NCBI GenBank assembly: GCA_027451565.1
Contig: DAIDJC010000106.1
Coordinates: forward strand, 1-10,083
Direction: 5' to 3'
Origin: Limisphaerales bacterium
GTDB lineage: Bacteria > Verrucomicrobiota > Verrucomicrobiia > Limisphaerales > UBA11358
DNA length: 10,083 bases
Under the pieces are notes generated by a model. It worked only from the letters and a program-made list of their open reading frames with translations, made no database searches and was not told where the DNA came from. A program made the translations under genes and the position numbers. Below, in pieces: positions 1 to 7,609 of the stretch; within the stretch, counting starts at the first letter, position 1, and every line of letters begins with the position of its first letter.

Positions 1-1018
1 CAGCGCATCTCCTCACCGCTGGCCATGCCGTTTCCGACCCGCTCTGGCGCATGGCTTCCCCAATTTCCTGAATTTCCGGTTCAAGCATCCATCCTTCCCC
101 GGCCAGTTTCATTCCACCCACCGCCTCCCCAATCAGCCGTTTTTGGGCGGAAATTTGCCACCCAAACTCGGACCGGACAAAATCATCCGTCGCACCGCCC
201 GCAGTGACAATCACTGGCAGGCCGCATGCCATTGCTTCCAGAACGGGTAACCCAAATCCCTCCCCCCGATAGGGAAGGACAAGACACTGGCAGGCTGTAT
301 AGAGTCCGGGAAGGTCCTCAGGCGGCATTTCTTCCTTGATGTAAACAATCTCTGGCGCGCCTGGCGTGGTTTGGGCAGCGCGAATACGGGTTTCAAAAGT
401 TTGCCCCGCATAAAAACTCTCTCCGCCAAAATCCTTGATGACCAGGCAGACATCATCTGTTGCGCTGAATTTTTGCAGGTAAGCTTGAAGAAGCAGATCC
501 GGCCCTTTGCGTCCGATGGTTCCACCCACAAAAAGAAATTTGAATCGTTTGGTGGTGGCCAGCGCCCTCGCTTCTGCACCAGGATGGAAAAGCTTGGCGT
601 CAACGCCGTTTGGCACCACAAAAACCTTGTGCGCCGGGATACCCGAGGCCGCATAACAATCCCTTACAAAACGGGTGGGAACCCAGAATTCATCCACATG
701 GGATGCCTGGTCAACCCACTCCTTGGGGAGCATGCCGAATTCCCACGGTTGGATCACCACCAGCCTGCCGTGAGTGGGGCGGCTCCAGTTGGGCGGCCAA
801 GCATGTCGCACGGTCACTGTCACGTCTGATGAGGGATGCGCCTGCAAATCCTGTTCAAGAGCCTTAAAACCGTCTGCCCGTATTTGGGCCGTGCTGATGC
901 CTTTCACGCGTAATTCGGGCCAGGTCTTGAAAGCTGCGAGGAGTGAGCGGTTGACATGTGAAAGACTGCCATGATCCAAAAAGGACCCCACCCAATCCAC
1001 GGCGATGGGATTTGCTGC
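1..1018 (-). other. GT module 5 inside the giant ORF: GT4 glycosyltransferase, cut by the window edge
   Basis: Domain of the CDS starting at 5350, from about residue 1445 to the edge at 1783. Seen: VDWVGSFLDHGSLSHVNRSL (1451-1470), VTVRHAWPPNW (1512-1522), VVIQPWEFGMLP (1531-1542), the VPNGVD motif (1579-1584), FLFVGGTIGRKGPD (1605-1618) and an intact EX7E pair in EGFGLPVLEAMACGLPVI (1697-1714; Glu1697 and Glu1705), then GGATDDFV. The expected final helix of the fold is about to finish where the window ends. Confidence 0.85.
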
Positions 1019-4000
1019 CGCACCCGTCTTTACGACTTGGGGGCGCGTGAACAAGCTTTGGCTGGCTTCGACAATTTTGGGAGGTTCAGGAACGATGAAG
1101 CGGTATTGCTTGTCAAACCATCCCCTCCAACGACTGAAGAACCGGTTCAGGTTGTCCGAGACATGATTAAACCTTCCTGGCGTCTGGCCTTCATGATGAT
1201 AAACCACCGCCTTGGGTTCATAAATCACCTTGTACCCTGCGGCACGCGCGCGAAGGCACAAGTCCGCGTCTTCCACTCCATTTTTATAGACCTCATCGAA
1301 ACCGCCCAGTTTTAAAAACAGGTCCCGATGAATCATCAGGCAGGCGCCGGTGACCATGTCCAGGTTCCGGGCATGGTTGACCTCTGGCGCGTCTGCAGCG
1401 GCATGGCGGAAGGGATGGTCTGGCACACCGTTTATAAATTCAATGCCTGCATGCTGAACGCGTCCATCCGGGTAAAGCAATTTAGCCCCCACCACACCGA
1501 CGTCTTTTTGGATGGCGGCTCTGGCCATGGCTGCCGCCCATCCCTTTGTCACACGTGTATCATTATTCAGGAAAACCACCAGGCCGCTTCGAGCCGCTTC
1601 CGCCCCTTGGTTGCATGCGCGGGCAAATCCTGCGTTCTGATCATTGGTGAGGCAGCGGAGGTTTCCTGCCGCCTGCTCTGCTTGTAAATATTCAGCCGTT
1701 CCATCATTGGAGGCATTGTCCACAACGATGATTTCCAGCAGTTCGGAACCGCTTGTTTGGCGGATTGACTCCAAACAGGCCTTGGTCAGTGCCATGTTGT
1801 TATAGACCGGAATGATCACTGAAACTAGTGTTAGCGTTATTTTATTTACAGATTGATTTGATGCCGTGTCTGAGGGGTGCGAAATTTGTGAGGGAGATAT
1901 GCTTGTTGGCTTGGCCGTCGGCTGTTTTTCCACTAGACGGTCAGTGTCATTTTTAGATGCAGACCTTTGCGCGCTTTCCAAGAGTTCGTCTGCCTCCTTG
2001 ACGGCAATTGTATCATGGCGGGCTAGGGCAATCTGCTTTGCTCGCTCCAAGATGCTCATGGCCATCTTGCCGCAATTCTTTTCCACCAATGCTGCGCCGA
2101 TATCCAGCATGGTTTGTAAAACCAGCGCTGGCTGTTGGGTCGAGGAGGTGGAATTTAAAATCTCAAGAAAGATAGCCTCCGCAGCAGCCCATTGACCTTC
2201 GGGAATCAGGTCCTTGGCAATGGTCACAAGGCGGCGGTTGGATCGCAGCAAGTTCTCAAGGTCAGGGCTGGTTTGGATTTTTTCCGGCGGAAAAAGCACC
2301 AATCCCTGCAAGAGATTCATCAAACCATGGAGCGTTTCCGGCACAGAGGCTAGATATGGGCGCAGGCAGCGCCGGTGGTTGGCATATCTTGATGTGGTCC
2401 TGATCATGCTTTGACCGGCCACACGATAATGAAACAAAGCTTCCGGTGTAGTCACAAAACGACAACCCTGCAGGACTGCTCGCGCATGAAATTCCCAGTC
2501 CTCATGGGTGACGCCGTAATCTTCAGTAAAACCTCCAAGGCGGAAAAAAGTTTCCCGACGGATGCAAGCATTGGCGTCGCCAAAACAATTCCGCAAAGCT
2601 CCCAGTGATGCGGCACCACCAAGAAAAATCCAGCGCGATTTAGGCTTTTGTCCGGGTTTTGGCTTGGTTGTGCCTGTAAAGAGATCCATTGCCGATGTCA
2701 CAACATCTGCGTCGCAGGACTGTGCCACTTTTACAAATGTGGAAACCTGCCAAGGTTTCGCATAATTGTCGTCGTCCATGAAAATAAGATATTCCCCCCG
2801 GGCATGGCGTGCACCATTATTGCGTGCAGCACCCAAATAACTGTTTTTTTGGCAAACAATCTGCCACCCACGTTGGGCGAATTCAGGCCTCAGATTGCGG
2901 ATCATGGCTGCTGCGGACGGATCGGTGCTGCCATCATCAACCAGCACGACTTCGAAATTTGGATAATCCTGGCATCGAAGCGACTCCAAGGCTTGGACGA
3001 GGTACTGTGGCCGGTTAAAATGGGTTAGACAAATTGATACCAACGGCAGGGATGCAGATGGAATGGGGGTCTCAGTGGGACTGGCTGCCGCCCATTCCGC
3101 ATGCCACTCCATCCATGATCGCAAATTTGCCATCTGATCTGCTGCACGTGCGGGTGCGATTCCATAATCAATGGATTTTTTTAATGCCGCTGCTAGTTCG
3201 GTCGGCTTTGGTTCAAATAAGACATTTTGATGATTATCTGGGTGGATGAGTTCCGCCACACCCTTGAAATTAACTGCCAGGATGGGGAAACCCAAAGCAA
3301 GACATTGGCGCAAACTAAGCGGCGCATTCTCGATGAGGCTCGAAATAATCACCAAACGATCCCCGCTATTGGCGCCGATAAGACGGAAATCCACCGAAGC
3401 TTTTGAGACCCGCCATGAAAATCTCCAGTCGCGGATGCGCTCGTTTAGCCAAGCCAGCGCCCGTTGGGATTGAACCGTGCTGGAATCATCCATAAACACG
3501 AGGCTGATTATGCAATTGCAACTGCTGTTAAATTGTTCCACAGCATCACAAAAGAGACTCAGGCCTGGAGACTCGTGAAGGGGACCAAGGTAGATCCACT
3601 CCCGGACGCGTTTAAGACCCTTTATTTCAAGAGAGGCAGTGGAGGATATGGGAAGGGGAAACAAGTGGTATTCATTGGGAATTATCCACTTTTCCTGTTT
3701 CAGCCATTCATGCATGTATTGCGTCGATGTTGTCAATGCATCCGCATATTTAAAACATTCCCGTTCCAAAAAATCCACCTCAAGGTCGCTTGGATTGTTG
3801 AGAAATTGATGGTTGGCGGTTCGTCGCCAGCAACTCGGCCCATGGGCATGAAGGCAAAATCCGGTGTTTGAAAAGGTCAGGTTTTGTTTTTTCGCCAGAA
3901 GGCTATAAAAACCTATCCCATGAGTGTCTGGAAAATGAACGGCAGAAAAAATTCGTTCCCTAAGCCAGAGGTAAGCCTCATAGGAGCGAGTGCAAGTCGG

Positions 4001-5350
4001 TGTTGCCTCAAGCGGTATCTGAGCGCTGGCGGGCAGTAAAATGAAATCAATGCCTTTAGCGGCAAAATGTTTTCTCCAATAACTCGCTGACAGGCCCTCA
4101 CCATAATAGCTCCCCGTTTGAAGCAGGGTCACCCTGTAACCGGCGTTAGCGAGAGCCAAAGCCAGTTCTACCTGCGCCGACCCGGCACCTGAATCAGGAC
4201 CTTCAATTGATACCCCGGGCGTCACAACGCAGATTGGTAGTGAGAATTCTGGTTTGTCCTTCCGCTCGGGTAGGGCGAAGTGCCTTGCTCCGGTTGAGAT
4301 ATGGCTTTTATCTGGATTCCTCAGTCGTTCGATCAAAGGACGAAGGTGGTCATCAAGTCGACACCTTGCTTGGAAAGTTGCGTATCCATGTTCCACGATT
4401 CCTCGCCCTTCGATCTGCCCTGCGGGGGATTCAAGGAAGTAACCAATCCGTTCCGGCAATTCATCAAGCGGAGCCTCCACGTAATCAATATTTGCCTGAA
4501 ACGGCGGGGCGATGCTGCAAGGTTCAGTCACTACCAAAGTGCGCTGGGCAATGCCAAGCAACACGATTCGATGCCACTCGAAATATTGGTCCACCCCATG
4601 GTGAATATTGAGCAGAATTTTGCTTCTCTGGGAAAGCCCCACAGAAACCGCCGTATTCATGTTTGTGGTCTGGCCGGGGATTAATGGGCGTGCGGCTGCG
4701 GGTTTGTGAAAAAAACAATTAAACTTTTTAAGCCGATCAGCGTGCCGGCTAAAATACCTTTCCCGCCGAGGTGATCCGTGGCCGAGAAAAAGAAGATCAA
4801 TCGGGCGTGCATCAAAAGTCTGGAAAAAAGTGGGTTTCTCCCTAATACCTTCAGTAAGGTGCCGAGTCTCATCAATTAGTGGCAATTGTGCCTTTTCCTG
4901 AAAAAGCGGGAAGCCGCACACATGCCCCAATGGAAGGTAATCACATGGATACCCCAGTTTTTCGATGCGCAGGGCTGAATCAAAATCAATGTCCCAGATA
5001 GCGGCAGCCCGCTCAAAGTGTTTGACCGATAGCCTGAGCCAGTGCGTGGATGGTTGTTCAGTATTGAACAAAATAAGGTTTTCGGGCCACTGGGTTGCCG
5101 CAATTTGTTTCCCAACCCCGATCTCAAAAAATTCATGGGGCGCGATAACCAGATGCCAGTCAACCTTTGGAGCAAAACCATTAAGTTCATTGCGGTTCTC
5201 CACCCTGAACCCTAATTTCCGCAAGCCTGCCCCGATTAAATCTTGTATTTCGTTAAAAAAATAATTCCCTTGCGAGTTGGTATACAGGGCGAAACTTCCT
5301 GAGAAGTCTTTAGATTCGCATTTGTCCCTGTTATTGTGAGCGTTGGCCAT
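1..5350 (-). CDS. Giant multi-domain glycosyltransferase (five GT modules), 3' end missing
   Basis: I translated this frame from the ATG at 5350 to the left edge: 1783 codons without a stop, so the gene continues outside the window. Modules in order are a CgeB-like GT (about residues 18-340), a GT4-like GT (about 368-745), a GT2 (about 767-990), a helical TPR-like spacer and Ser/Thr/Pro linker (about 1004-1167), a second GT2 (about 1174-1410) and a GT4 (about 1445 to the edge). Each has family motifs, given in the separate module entries. No signal peptide or long hydrophobic segment is visible, so it should act in the cytoplasm on nucleotide-sugar donors. The start is 5 bases after the methyltransferase stop, without a Shine-Dalgarno sequence, implying translational coupling. 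Context downstream of flgK-flgL-fliW-csrA suggests flagellin glycosylation (inference); capsule or O-antigen synthesis is the alternative. Several Leu/Ile/Arg codons here are A/T-ending, unlike the GC-ending flagellar genes. Confidence 0.9.
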   Translation of the reverse strand, partial: MANAHNNRDKCESKDFSGSFALYTNSQGNYFFNEIQDLIGAGLRKLGFRVENRNELNGFAPKVDWHLVIAPHEFFEIGVGKQIAATQWPENLILFNTEQPSTHWLRLSVKHFERAAAIWDIDFDSALRIEKLGYPCDYLPLGHVCGFPLFQEKAQLPLIDETRHLTEGIREKPTFFQTFDARPIDLLFLGHGSPRRERYFSRHADRLKKFNCFFHKPAAARPLIPGQTTNMNTAVSVGLSQRSKILLNIHHGVDQYFEWHRIVLLGIAQRTLVVTEPCSIAPPFQANIDYVEAPLDELPERIGYFLESPAGQIEGRGIVEHGYATFQARCRLDDHLRPLIERLRNPDKSHISTGARHFALPERKDKPEFSLPICVVTPGVSIEGPDSGAGSAQVELALALANAGYRVTLLQTGSYYGEGLSASYWRKHFAAKGIDFILLPASAQIPLEATPTCTRSYEAYLWLRERIFSAVHFPDTHGIGFYSLLAKKQNLTFSNTGFCLHAHGPSCWRRTANHQFLNNPSDLEVDFLERECFKYADALTTSTQYMHEWLKQEKWIIPNEYHLFPLPISSTASLEIKGLKRVREWIYLGPLHESPGLSLFCDAVEQFNSSCNCIISLVFMDDSSTVQSQRALAWLNERIRDWRFSWRVSKASVDFRLIGANSGDRLVIISSLIENAPLSLRQCLALGFPILAVNFKGVAELIHPDNHQNVLFEPKPTELAAALKKSIDYGIAPARAADQMANLRSWMEWHAEWAAASPTETPIPSASLPLVSICLTHFNRPQYLVQALESLRCQDYPNFEVVLVDDGSTDPSAAAMIRNLRPEFAQRGWQIVCQKNSYLGAARNNGARHARGEYLIFMDDDNYAKPWQVSTFVKVAQSCDADVVTSAMDLFTGTTKPKPGQKPKSRWIFLGGAASLGALRNCFGDANACIRRETFFRLGGFTEDYGVTHEDWEFHARAVLQGCRFVTTPEALFHYRVAGQSMIRTTSRYANHRRCLRPYLASVPETLHGLMNLLQGLVLFPPEKIQTSPDLENLLRSNRRLVTIAKDLIPEGQWAAAEAIFLEILNSTSSTQQPALVLQTMLDIGAALVEKNCGKMAMSILERAKQIALARHDTIAVKEADELLESAQRSASKNDTDRLVEKQPTAKPTSISPSQISHPSDTASNQSVNKITLTLVSVIIPVYNNMALTKACLESIRQTSGSELLEIIVVDNASNDGTAEYLQAEQAAGNLRCLTNDQNAGFARACNQGAEAARSGLVVFLNNDTRVTKGWAAAMARAAIQKDVGVVGAKLLYPDGRVQHAGIEFINGVPDHPFRHAAADAPEVNHARNLDMVTGACLMIHRDLFLKLGGFDEVYKNGVEDADLCLRARAAGYKVIYEPKAVVYHHEGQTPGRFNHVSDNLNRFFSRWRGWFDKQYRFIVPEPPKIVEASQSLFTRPQVVKTGAAANPIAVDWVGSFLDHGSLSHVNRSLLAAFKTWPELRVKGISTAQIRADGFKALEQDLQAHPSSDVTVTVRHAWPPNWSRPTHGRLVVIQPWEFGMLPKEWVDQASHVDEFWVPTRFVRDCYAASGIPAHKVFVVPNGVDAKLFHPGAEARALATTKRFKFLFVGGTIGRKGPDLLLQAYLQKFSATDDVCLVIKDFGGESFYAGQTFETRIRAAQTTPGAPEIVYIKEEMPPEDLPGLYTACQCLVLPYRGEGFGLPVLEAMACGLPVIVTAGGATDDFVRSEFGWQISAQKRLIGEAVGGMKLAGEGWMLEPEIQEIGEAMRQSGSETAWPAVRRCA
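1121..1831 (-). other. GT module 4 inside the giant ORF: rhamnosyltransferase-type GT2
   Basis: Domain of the CDS starting at 5350, about residues 1174-1410. Seen: VSVIIPVYNN (1176-1185), IIVVDNASNDGTAEYL (1207-1222), NAGFARACNQGAEAARSGL (1239-1257), VVFLNNDT (1258-1265, the DXD-equivalent), KLLYPDGRVQHAGI (1290-1303), LKLGGFDEVY (1346-1355), EDADLCLR (1360-1367) and YHHEGQTPGR (1384-1393). These are the signatures of the Glyco_tranf_2_3/rhamnosyltransferase-like GT2 group. Confidence 0.85.
1850..2341 (-). other. Helical TPR-like spacer and low-complexity linker inside the giant ORF
   Basis: Residues about 1004-1167 of the CDS starting at 5350. The first part (to about 1130) is predicted all-helical by composition, with TPR-like helix pairs such as EGQWAAAEAIFLEIL (1051-1065) and KMAMSILERAKQIALA (1095-1110). 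It then passes into a Ser/Thr/Pro-rich linker (PTAKPTSISPSQISHPSDTA, 1144-1163). It separates the module 2-3 pair from the module 4-5 pair. A protein-binding role is possible but not shown. Confidence 0.6.
2381..3052 (-). other. GT module 3 inside the giant ORF: GT2 glycosyltransferase
   Basis: Domain of the CDS starting at 5350, about residues 767-990. GT-A hallmarks are all visible: LVSICLTHFNRPQYL (770-784), VVLVDDGSTDP (801-811), GAARNNGARHARGEYL (840-855), the metal-binding IFMDDDN (856-862), FRLGGFTEDYG (936-946) and the catalytic HEDWEF (949-954). This LTHFNRP-type GT2 commonly sits directly behind a GT4-like domain of module 2 type in bacterial surface-glycan proteins, so modules 2 and 3 look like an inherited pair. 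Confidence 0.85.
3116..4249 (-). other. GT module 2 inside the giant ORF: GT4-like, altered EX7E motif
   Basis: Domain of the CDS starting at 5350, about residues 368-745. The N-terminal Rossmann half has ICVVTPGVSIEGPDSGAGSA (374-393) and ELALALANAGYRVTLL (395-410), typical of GT4 N-domains. The C-terminal half has SSLIENAPLSLRQCLALG (670-687), FPILAVNFKGVAELI and NVLFEPKP. The usual donor-binding EX7E pair reads Glu674 ... Gln682, so the second glutamate is replaced. Confidence 0.75.
4331..5299 (-). other. GT module 1 inside the giant ORF: CgeB-like glycosyltransferase
   Basis: Domain of the CDS starting at 5350, about residues 18-340. Seen: FNTEQP (95-100), AAIWDIDFDSALRIEKLG (116-133) followed by YLPLGH (138-143), then LLFLGHGSPRRERYF, and the C-terminal LLNIHHGVDQYFEWHRIV (246-263) with LVVTEP (272-277). 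The NTEQ..W..PLG arrangement plus the LN.H....FE..R block is typical of CgeB/Glyco_trans_1_2-type glycosyltransferases. Donor sugar is unknown. Confidence 0.7.
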
Positions 5351-5355
5351 GTTGT

Positions 5356-7332
5356 TCAGCTTAGTGGTTCATGCGAAGCTTGCTTTTGAAGGCAAATTAC
5401 GTCCTGGTGATTATCCCAGCCTTTTTCGTGATAGCTGACCAGCTTTAAATCAGGCAAACCAGCGAGTTGTGAAAGAACAAAAGCCGGAGAACTGATGCTG
5501 ATGCCATATCCCGATTTTCCGGGATAATCAGCATAACCAAATCCAGTTGCCTCATACTCTTTGAGGATTGAGACTACTTGAGGCTCAATCAGTCCGTAGA
5601 TATAGCGCCGTGTGGCGAGTGATCTTTCCACCCAACGCCCATGCATTGTGAATATAATTAAACCACCCGGTTTGACGATGGAACTGAATAACCGAATGAA
5701 TTCTGCGCAAGAATCGGCGCGCAAATGCGTCAGTAGTGAACCAGACCAGATCAAATCATAACCAACGGGCAGCAAAACTCGCCTCATATCTAAATGAGAA
5801 TAGATTGGTTTTGCATTGAAGGCTTGCGCGCAAAAATCCACAGATGCTTTGTTCAAGTCACAAGCTGTCAATTCAGCATGGGGAAATGAAGCCCGCAGAT
5901 GTCGCATTACACGGCCATGTCCACAGGGTAGATCTAGGATGGTGTGTATATTCTTTCGTGATTGATGGACCGCTGTCAGAGCGGTGTCGATCGCGAAAAG
6001 GGCAGATTTTCCAACGTTGAAATAATGTGCCATGTCGCCCGTGAACATTTCGTCGCCGGGGCCGATGGTTTCCAGGATTTTGAAACCCGGATTTGAGTCT
6101 GACTCGACTTCCAATGATGTGCCCATTAGTCTGGGAGGCTGGGTTGGCGGAACGGAATTTTCATTGAGCGAATTGTCCACCCCGCGTATTCCAGAAGTCG
6201 CCAGGGAATCTTGAGTCCGGCCGTGGACGGTTTTTGGGGATGGCTTTCTTTGAACTAGCCTGGTGCTTGGTGACGGACCCGCCGATGTAATTGACTCAGG
6301 ATCCATTCGCCTAAGTGCCACGTCGTGATAACCCCAATGGTGGAGACCCAGGTAAATAATTTCAAAACCGCGTTGCCAGCAAAGCTCGTTCACAGCGCGA
6401 TAGACTCCGTATTGAATCTTCTCGGCGGGGGAGTAAAGCGTATAATCATTACACACGATCCAGCCGTCTGACTTGATCTTTTGCGAGGCAACGGCCAGAT
6501 CCTTGGTCACACCATCATAGGAGTGGTCTCCGTCTACATAGATAAAGTCCAGGGAATGATCGGGCATCTGGGCCAAGGCGGATGAGGAATCACCTTCATG
6601 CAAGACCACAATGCCATCTCGTATGAACAGATCAAATGCTTGGCGGTCGAAAGGAGTGAAGTCAATGTCAAATATATGCAATTGTTTTGGCTTTAAAAAA
6701 GCCAGAATTTGCTTGGCGAAATCTCCAGCCTGTGTCCCTATTTCGGCAGCAATTCCTCCTTGGGGCATACGCGCCAAAATGTTTTCTCGACTGGGCAGAA
6801 CGCGAGCCTTTTTCAGGTGCCATTCGCTCAGGTTTGGCGGTTCAACCATGGCAAATTCATCCCGCACATTATCGTAAAAATCCATAATGACTTTGCGGGC
6901 ATGTGCAGACCTTGATATGACAATCTTCTCAATTTCGGATAATATTTTGGCAGCTTCCTGGTTGTTGGGGTCTAGAGTCAGGACATGGCGGGCGCAAGCC
7001 TCAGCTTTCGAAAACGCCCCTGCATGGATATGGCAGCGAGCCAACCCAATATTCGCAGCGATATGCCCTCCATGGATGGATAAAGCATTCGAAAAATCAG
7101 CCAAGGCCTGTGCGGGCTTTTTGAGCAGCCAGAGAAGTTGCCCGCGATGACTTAAAAAATCCGGATTTCGCGGATCTATATTCACCGCGGCTTCCAGACA
7201 CTCCAATGCCTCTGTGAAATCACCGCGGTTCAAATATTCATTACAATCAGCTAAAATCTTGCTGAGCTGAAATTCCAGTTTTGTGCGGAGAATTCCTTGG
7301 TCTTCTGGAATATCAGTCATGGCGGCGTTCAT
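5356..7332 (-). CDS. TPR protein with two SAM-dependent methyltransferase domains
   Basis: Predicted cytoplasmic protein of 658 residues with three parts. Residues about 25-135 are TPR repeats (YLNRGDFTEALECLEAAVNI, then DPRNP and DPNNQEAAK helix-turn signals). Residues about 180-342 form a Methyltransf_24-like fold: EIGTQAGDFA (197-206) is the SAM loop and FIYVDGDHSYDG (263-274) the acidic motif. A Ser/Pro/Thr-rich linker covers about 345-415. Residues about 430-650 form a second, unrelated-looking methyltransferase: LDLPCGHGRV (466-475), ACDLN (490-494) and KPGGLIIF (554-561). Related domains usually accompany glycosyltransferases in surface-glycan loci, so O-methylation of glycan sugars is the likely role; the acceptor is not shown by the sequence. 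There is no signal peptide or membrane segment. ATG at 7332 is used; an in-frame ATG at 7320 is an alternative. It lies 13 bases after csrA and 5 bases before the giant glycosyltransferase gene. Confidence 0.87.
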   Translation of the reverse strand: MNAAMTDIPEDQGILRTKLEFQLSKILADCNEYLNRGDFTEALECLEAAVNIDPRNPDFLSHRGQLLWLLKKPAQALADFSNALSIHGGHIAANIGLARCHIHAGAFSKAEACARHVLTLDPNNQEAAKILSEIEKIVISRSAHARKVIMDFYDNVRDEFAMVEPPNLSEWHLKKARVLPSRENILARMPQGGIAAEIGTQAGDFAKQILAFLKPKQLHIFDIDFTPFDRQAFDLFIRDGIVVLHEGDSSSALAQMPDHSLDFIYVDGDHSYDGVTKDLAVASQKIKSDGWIVCNDYTLYSPAEKIQYGVYRAVNELCWQRGFEIIYLGLHHWGYHDVALRRMDPESITSAGPSPSTRLVQRKPSPKTVHGRTQDSLATSGIRGVDNSLNENSVPPTQPPRLMGTSLEVESDSNPGFKILETIGPGDEMFTGDMAHYFNVGKSALFAIDTALTAVHQSRKNIHTILDLPCGHGRVMRHLRASFPHAELTACDLNKASVDFCAQAFNAKPIYSHLDMRRVLLPVGYDLIWSGSLLTHLRADSCAEFIRLFSSIVKPGGLIIFTMHGRWVERSLATRRYIYGLIEPQVVSILKEYEATGFGYADYPGKSGYGISISSPAFVLSQLAGLPDLKLVSYHEKGWDNHQDVICLQKQASHEPLS

Positions 7333-7345
7333 GGTTTCGCAAAGT

Positions 7346-7603
7346 TCAAGCCGGCTTCCGTCCCTGCTGGATCCGGTCGGAGGCGTTGCCGGTTGCCAGT
7401 CTCGGTAACCCGGTTGGTGCTTTCACCACTGCTCCCTGGTTGTTTCTCTGGATTTCCTCATGAATTTCCTGCCGGTGCACGGTTACTGATGCTGGAGCTT
7501 CTATCCCCAACTTGACCGTGTCGCCCTCCACCTTCAATACTTTGACGGCAATTTGACCGTCAATGACGATGCTTTCCCCGGGCTTTCGGGCAAGGATCAA
7601 CAT
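7346..7603 (-). CDS. csrA: Carbon storage / flagellin translation regulator CsrA
   Basis: CsrA is a dimeric RNA-binding protein that recognises GGA in hairpin loops near ribosome binding sites and usually blocks translation; next to FliW its expected main target is flagellin mRNA. The core is textbook: MLILARKPGESIVI (1-14) with the RNA-contacting Leu4 and Arg6, then VEGDTVKLGIEAP (25-37), and VHRQEI (42-47) with the key Arg44. The protein is 85 residues, longer than the about 61 of Escherichia coli CsrA. Residues from about 56 onward form a tail ending in a basic, Gln/Gly-containing stretch (DRIQQGRKPA). FliW-dependent CsrAs are known to have longer C-termini, so this fits. It starts 6 bases after fliW and ends 13 bases before the methyltransferase gene. 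No Shine-Dalgarno sequence is visible. Confidence 0.96.
   Translation of the reverse strand: MLILARKPGESIVIDGQIAVKVLKVEGDTVKLGIEAPASVTVHRQEIHEEIQRNNQGAVVKAPTGLPRLATGNASDRIQQGRKPA
7357..7365 (-). promoter_or_regulatory. Overlapping ANGGA pentamers upstream of the methyltransferase start (possible CsrA site)
   Basis: On the minus strand AGGGA (7365-7361) and ACGGA (7361-7357) share one base, 25 bases upstream of the ATG at 7332 and inside the 3' end of csrA. A third pentamer, AAGGA, lies at 7298-7294 just inside the methyltransferase gene. CsrA recognises GGA within ANGGA-like sites, and a dimer can bridge two sites tens of bases apart. Pentamers of this kind occur often by chance, and I did not fold the RNA, so this is a candidate only. 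Confidence 0.2.
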
Positions 7604-7609
7604 GAATGT

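Noticed and set aside
211..654. 147-codon minus-strand frame
   Set aside because: It is in a different frame from the giant GT gene and overlaps its module 5, which carries VPNGVD, GRKG and EX7E motifs in its own frame. The 147-codon product has no recognisable motif.
371..829. 152-codon plus-strand frame
   Set aside because: It is antisense to GT module 5 and has a non-protein-like composition with no motifs.
1..5350. Reading the left half as noncoding or as frameshifted GT remnants
   Set aside because: Short frames on both strands give that impression, but codon-by-codon translation from the ATG at 5350 is uninterrupted to the edge with conserved GT motifs throughout. The stop simply lies outside the window.
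7318..7320. Second in-frame ATG as the methyltransferase start
   Set aside because: Neither ATG has a Shine-Dalgarno sequence. The upstream ATG at 7332 keeps the tighter 13-base gap to csrA, so I kept it, but the difference is only four residues.
7348..7357. AAGCCGGCTT palindrome at the csrA stop as a terminator
   Set aside because: It is a 10-bp perfect palindrome without a loop and without a following T-run, lying directly before a closely spaced gene.
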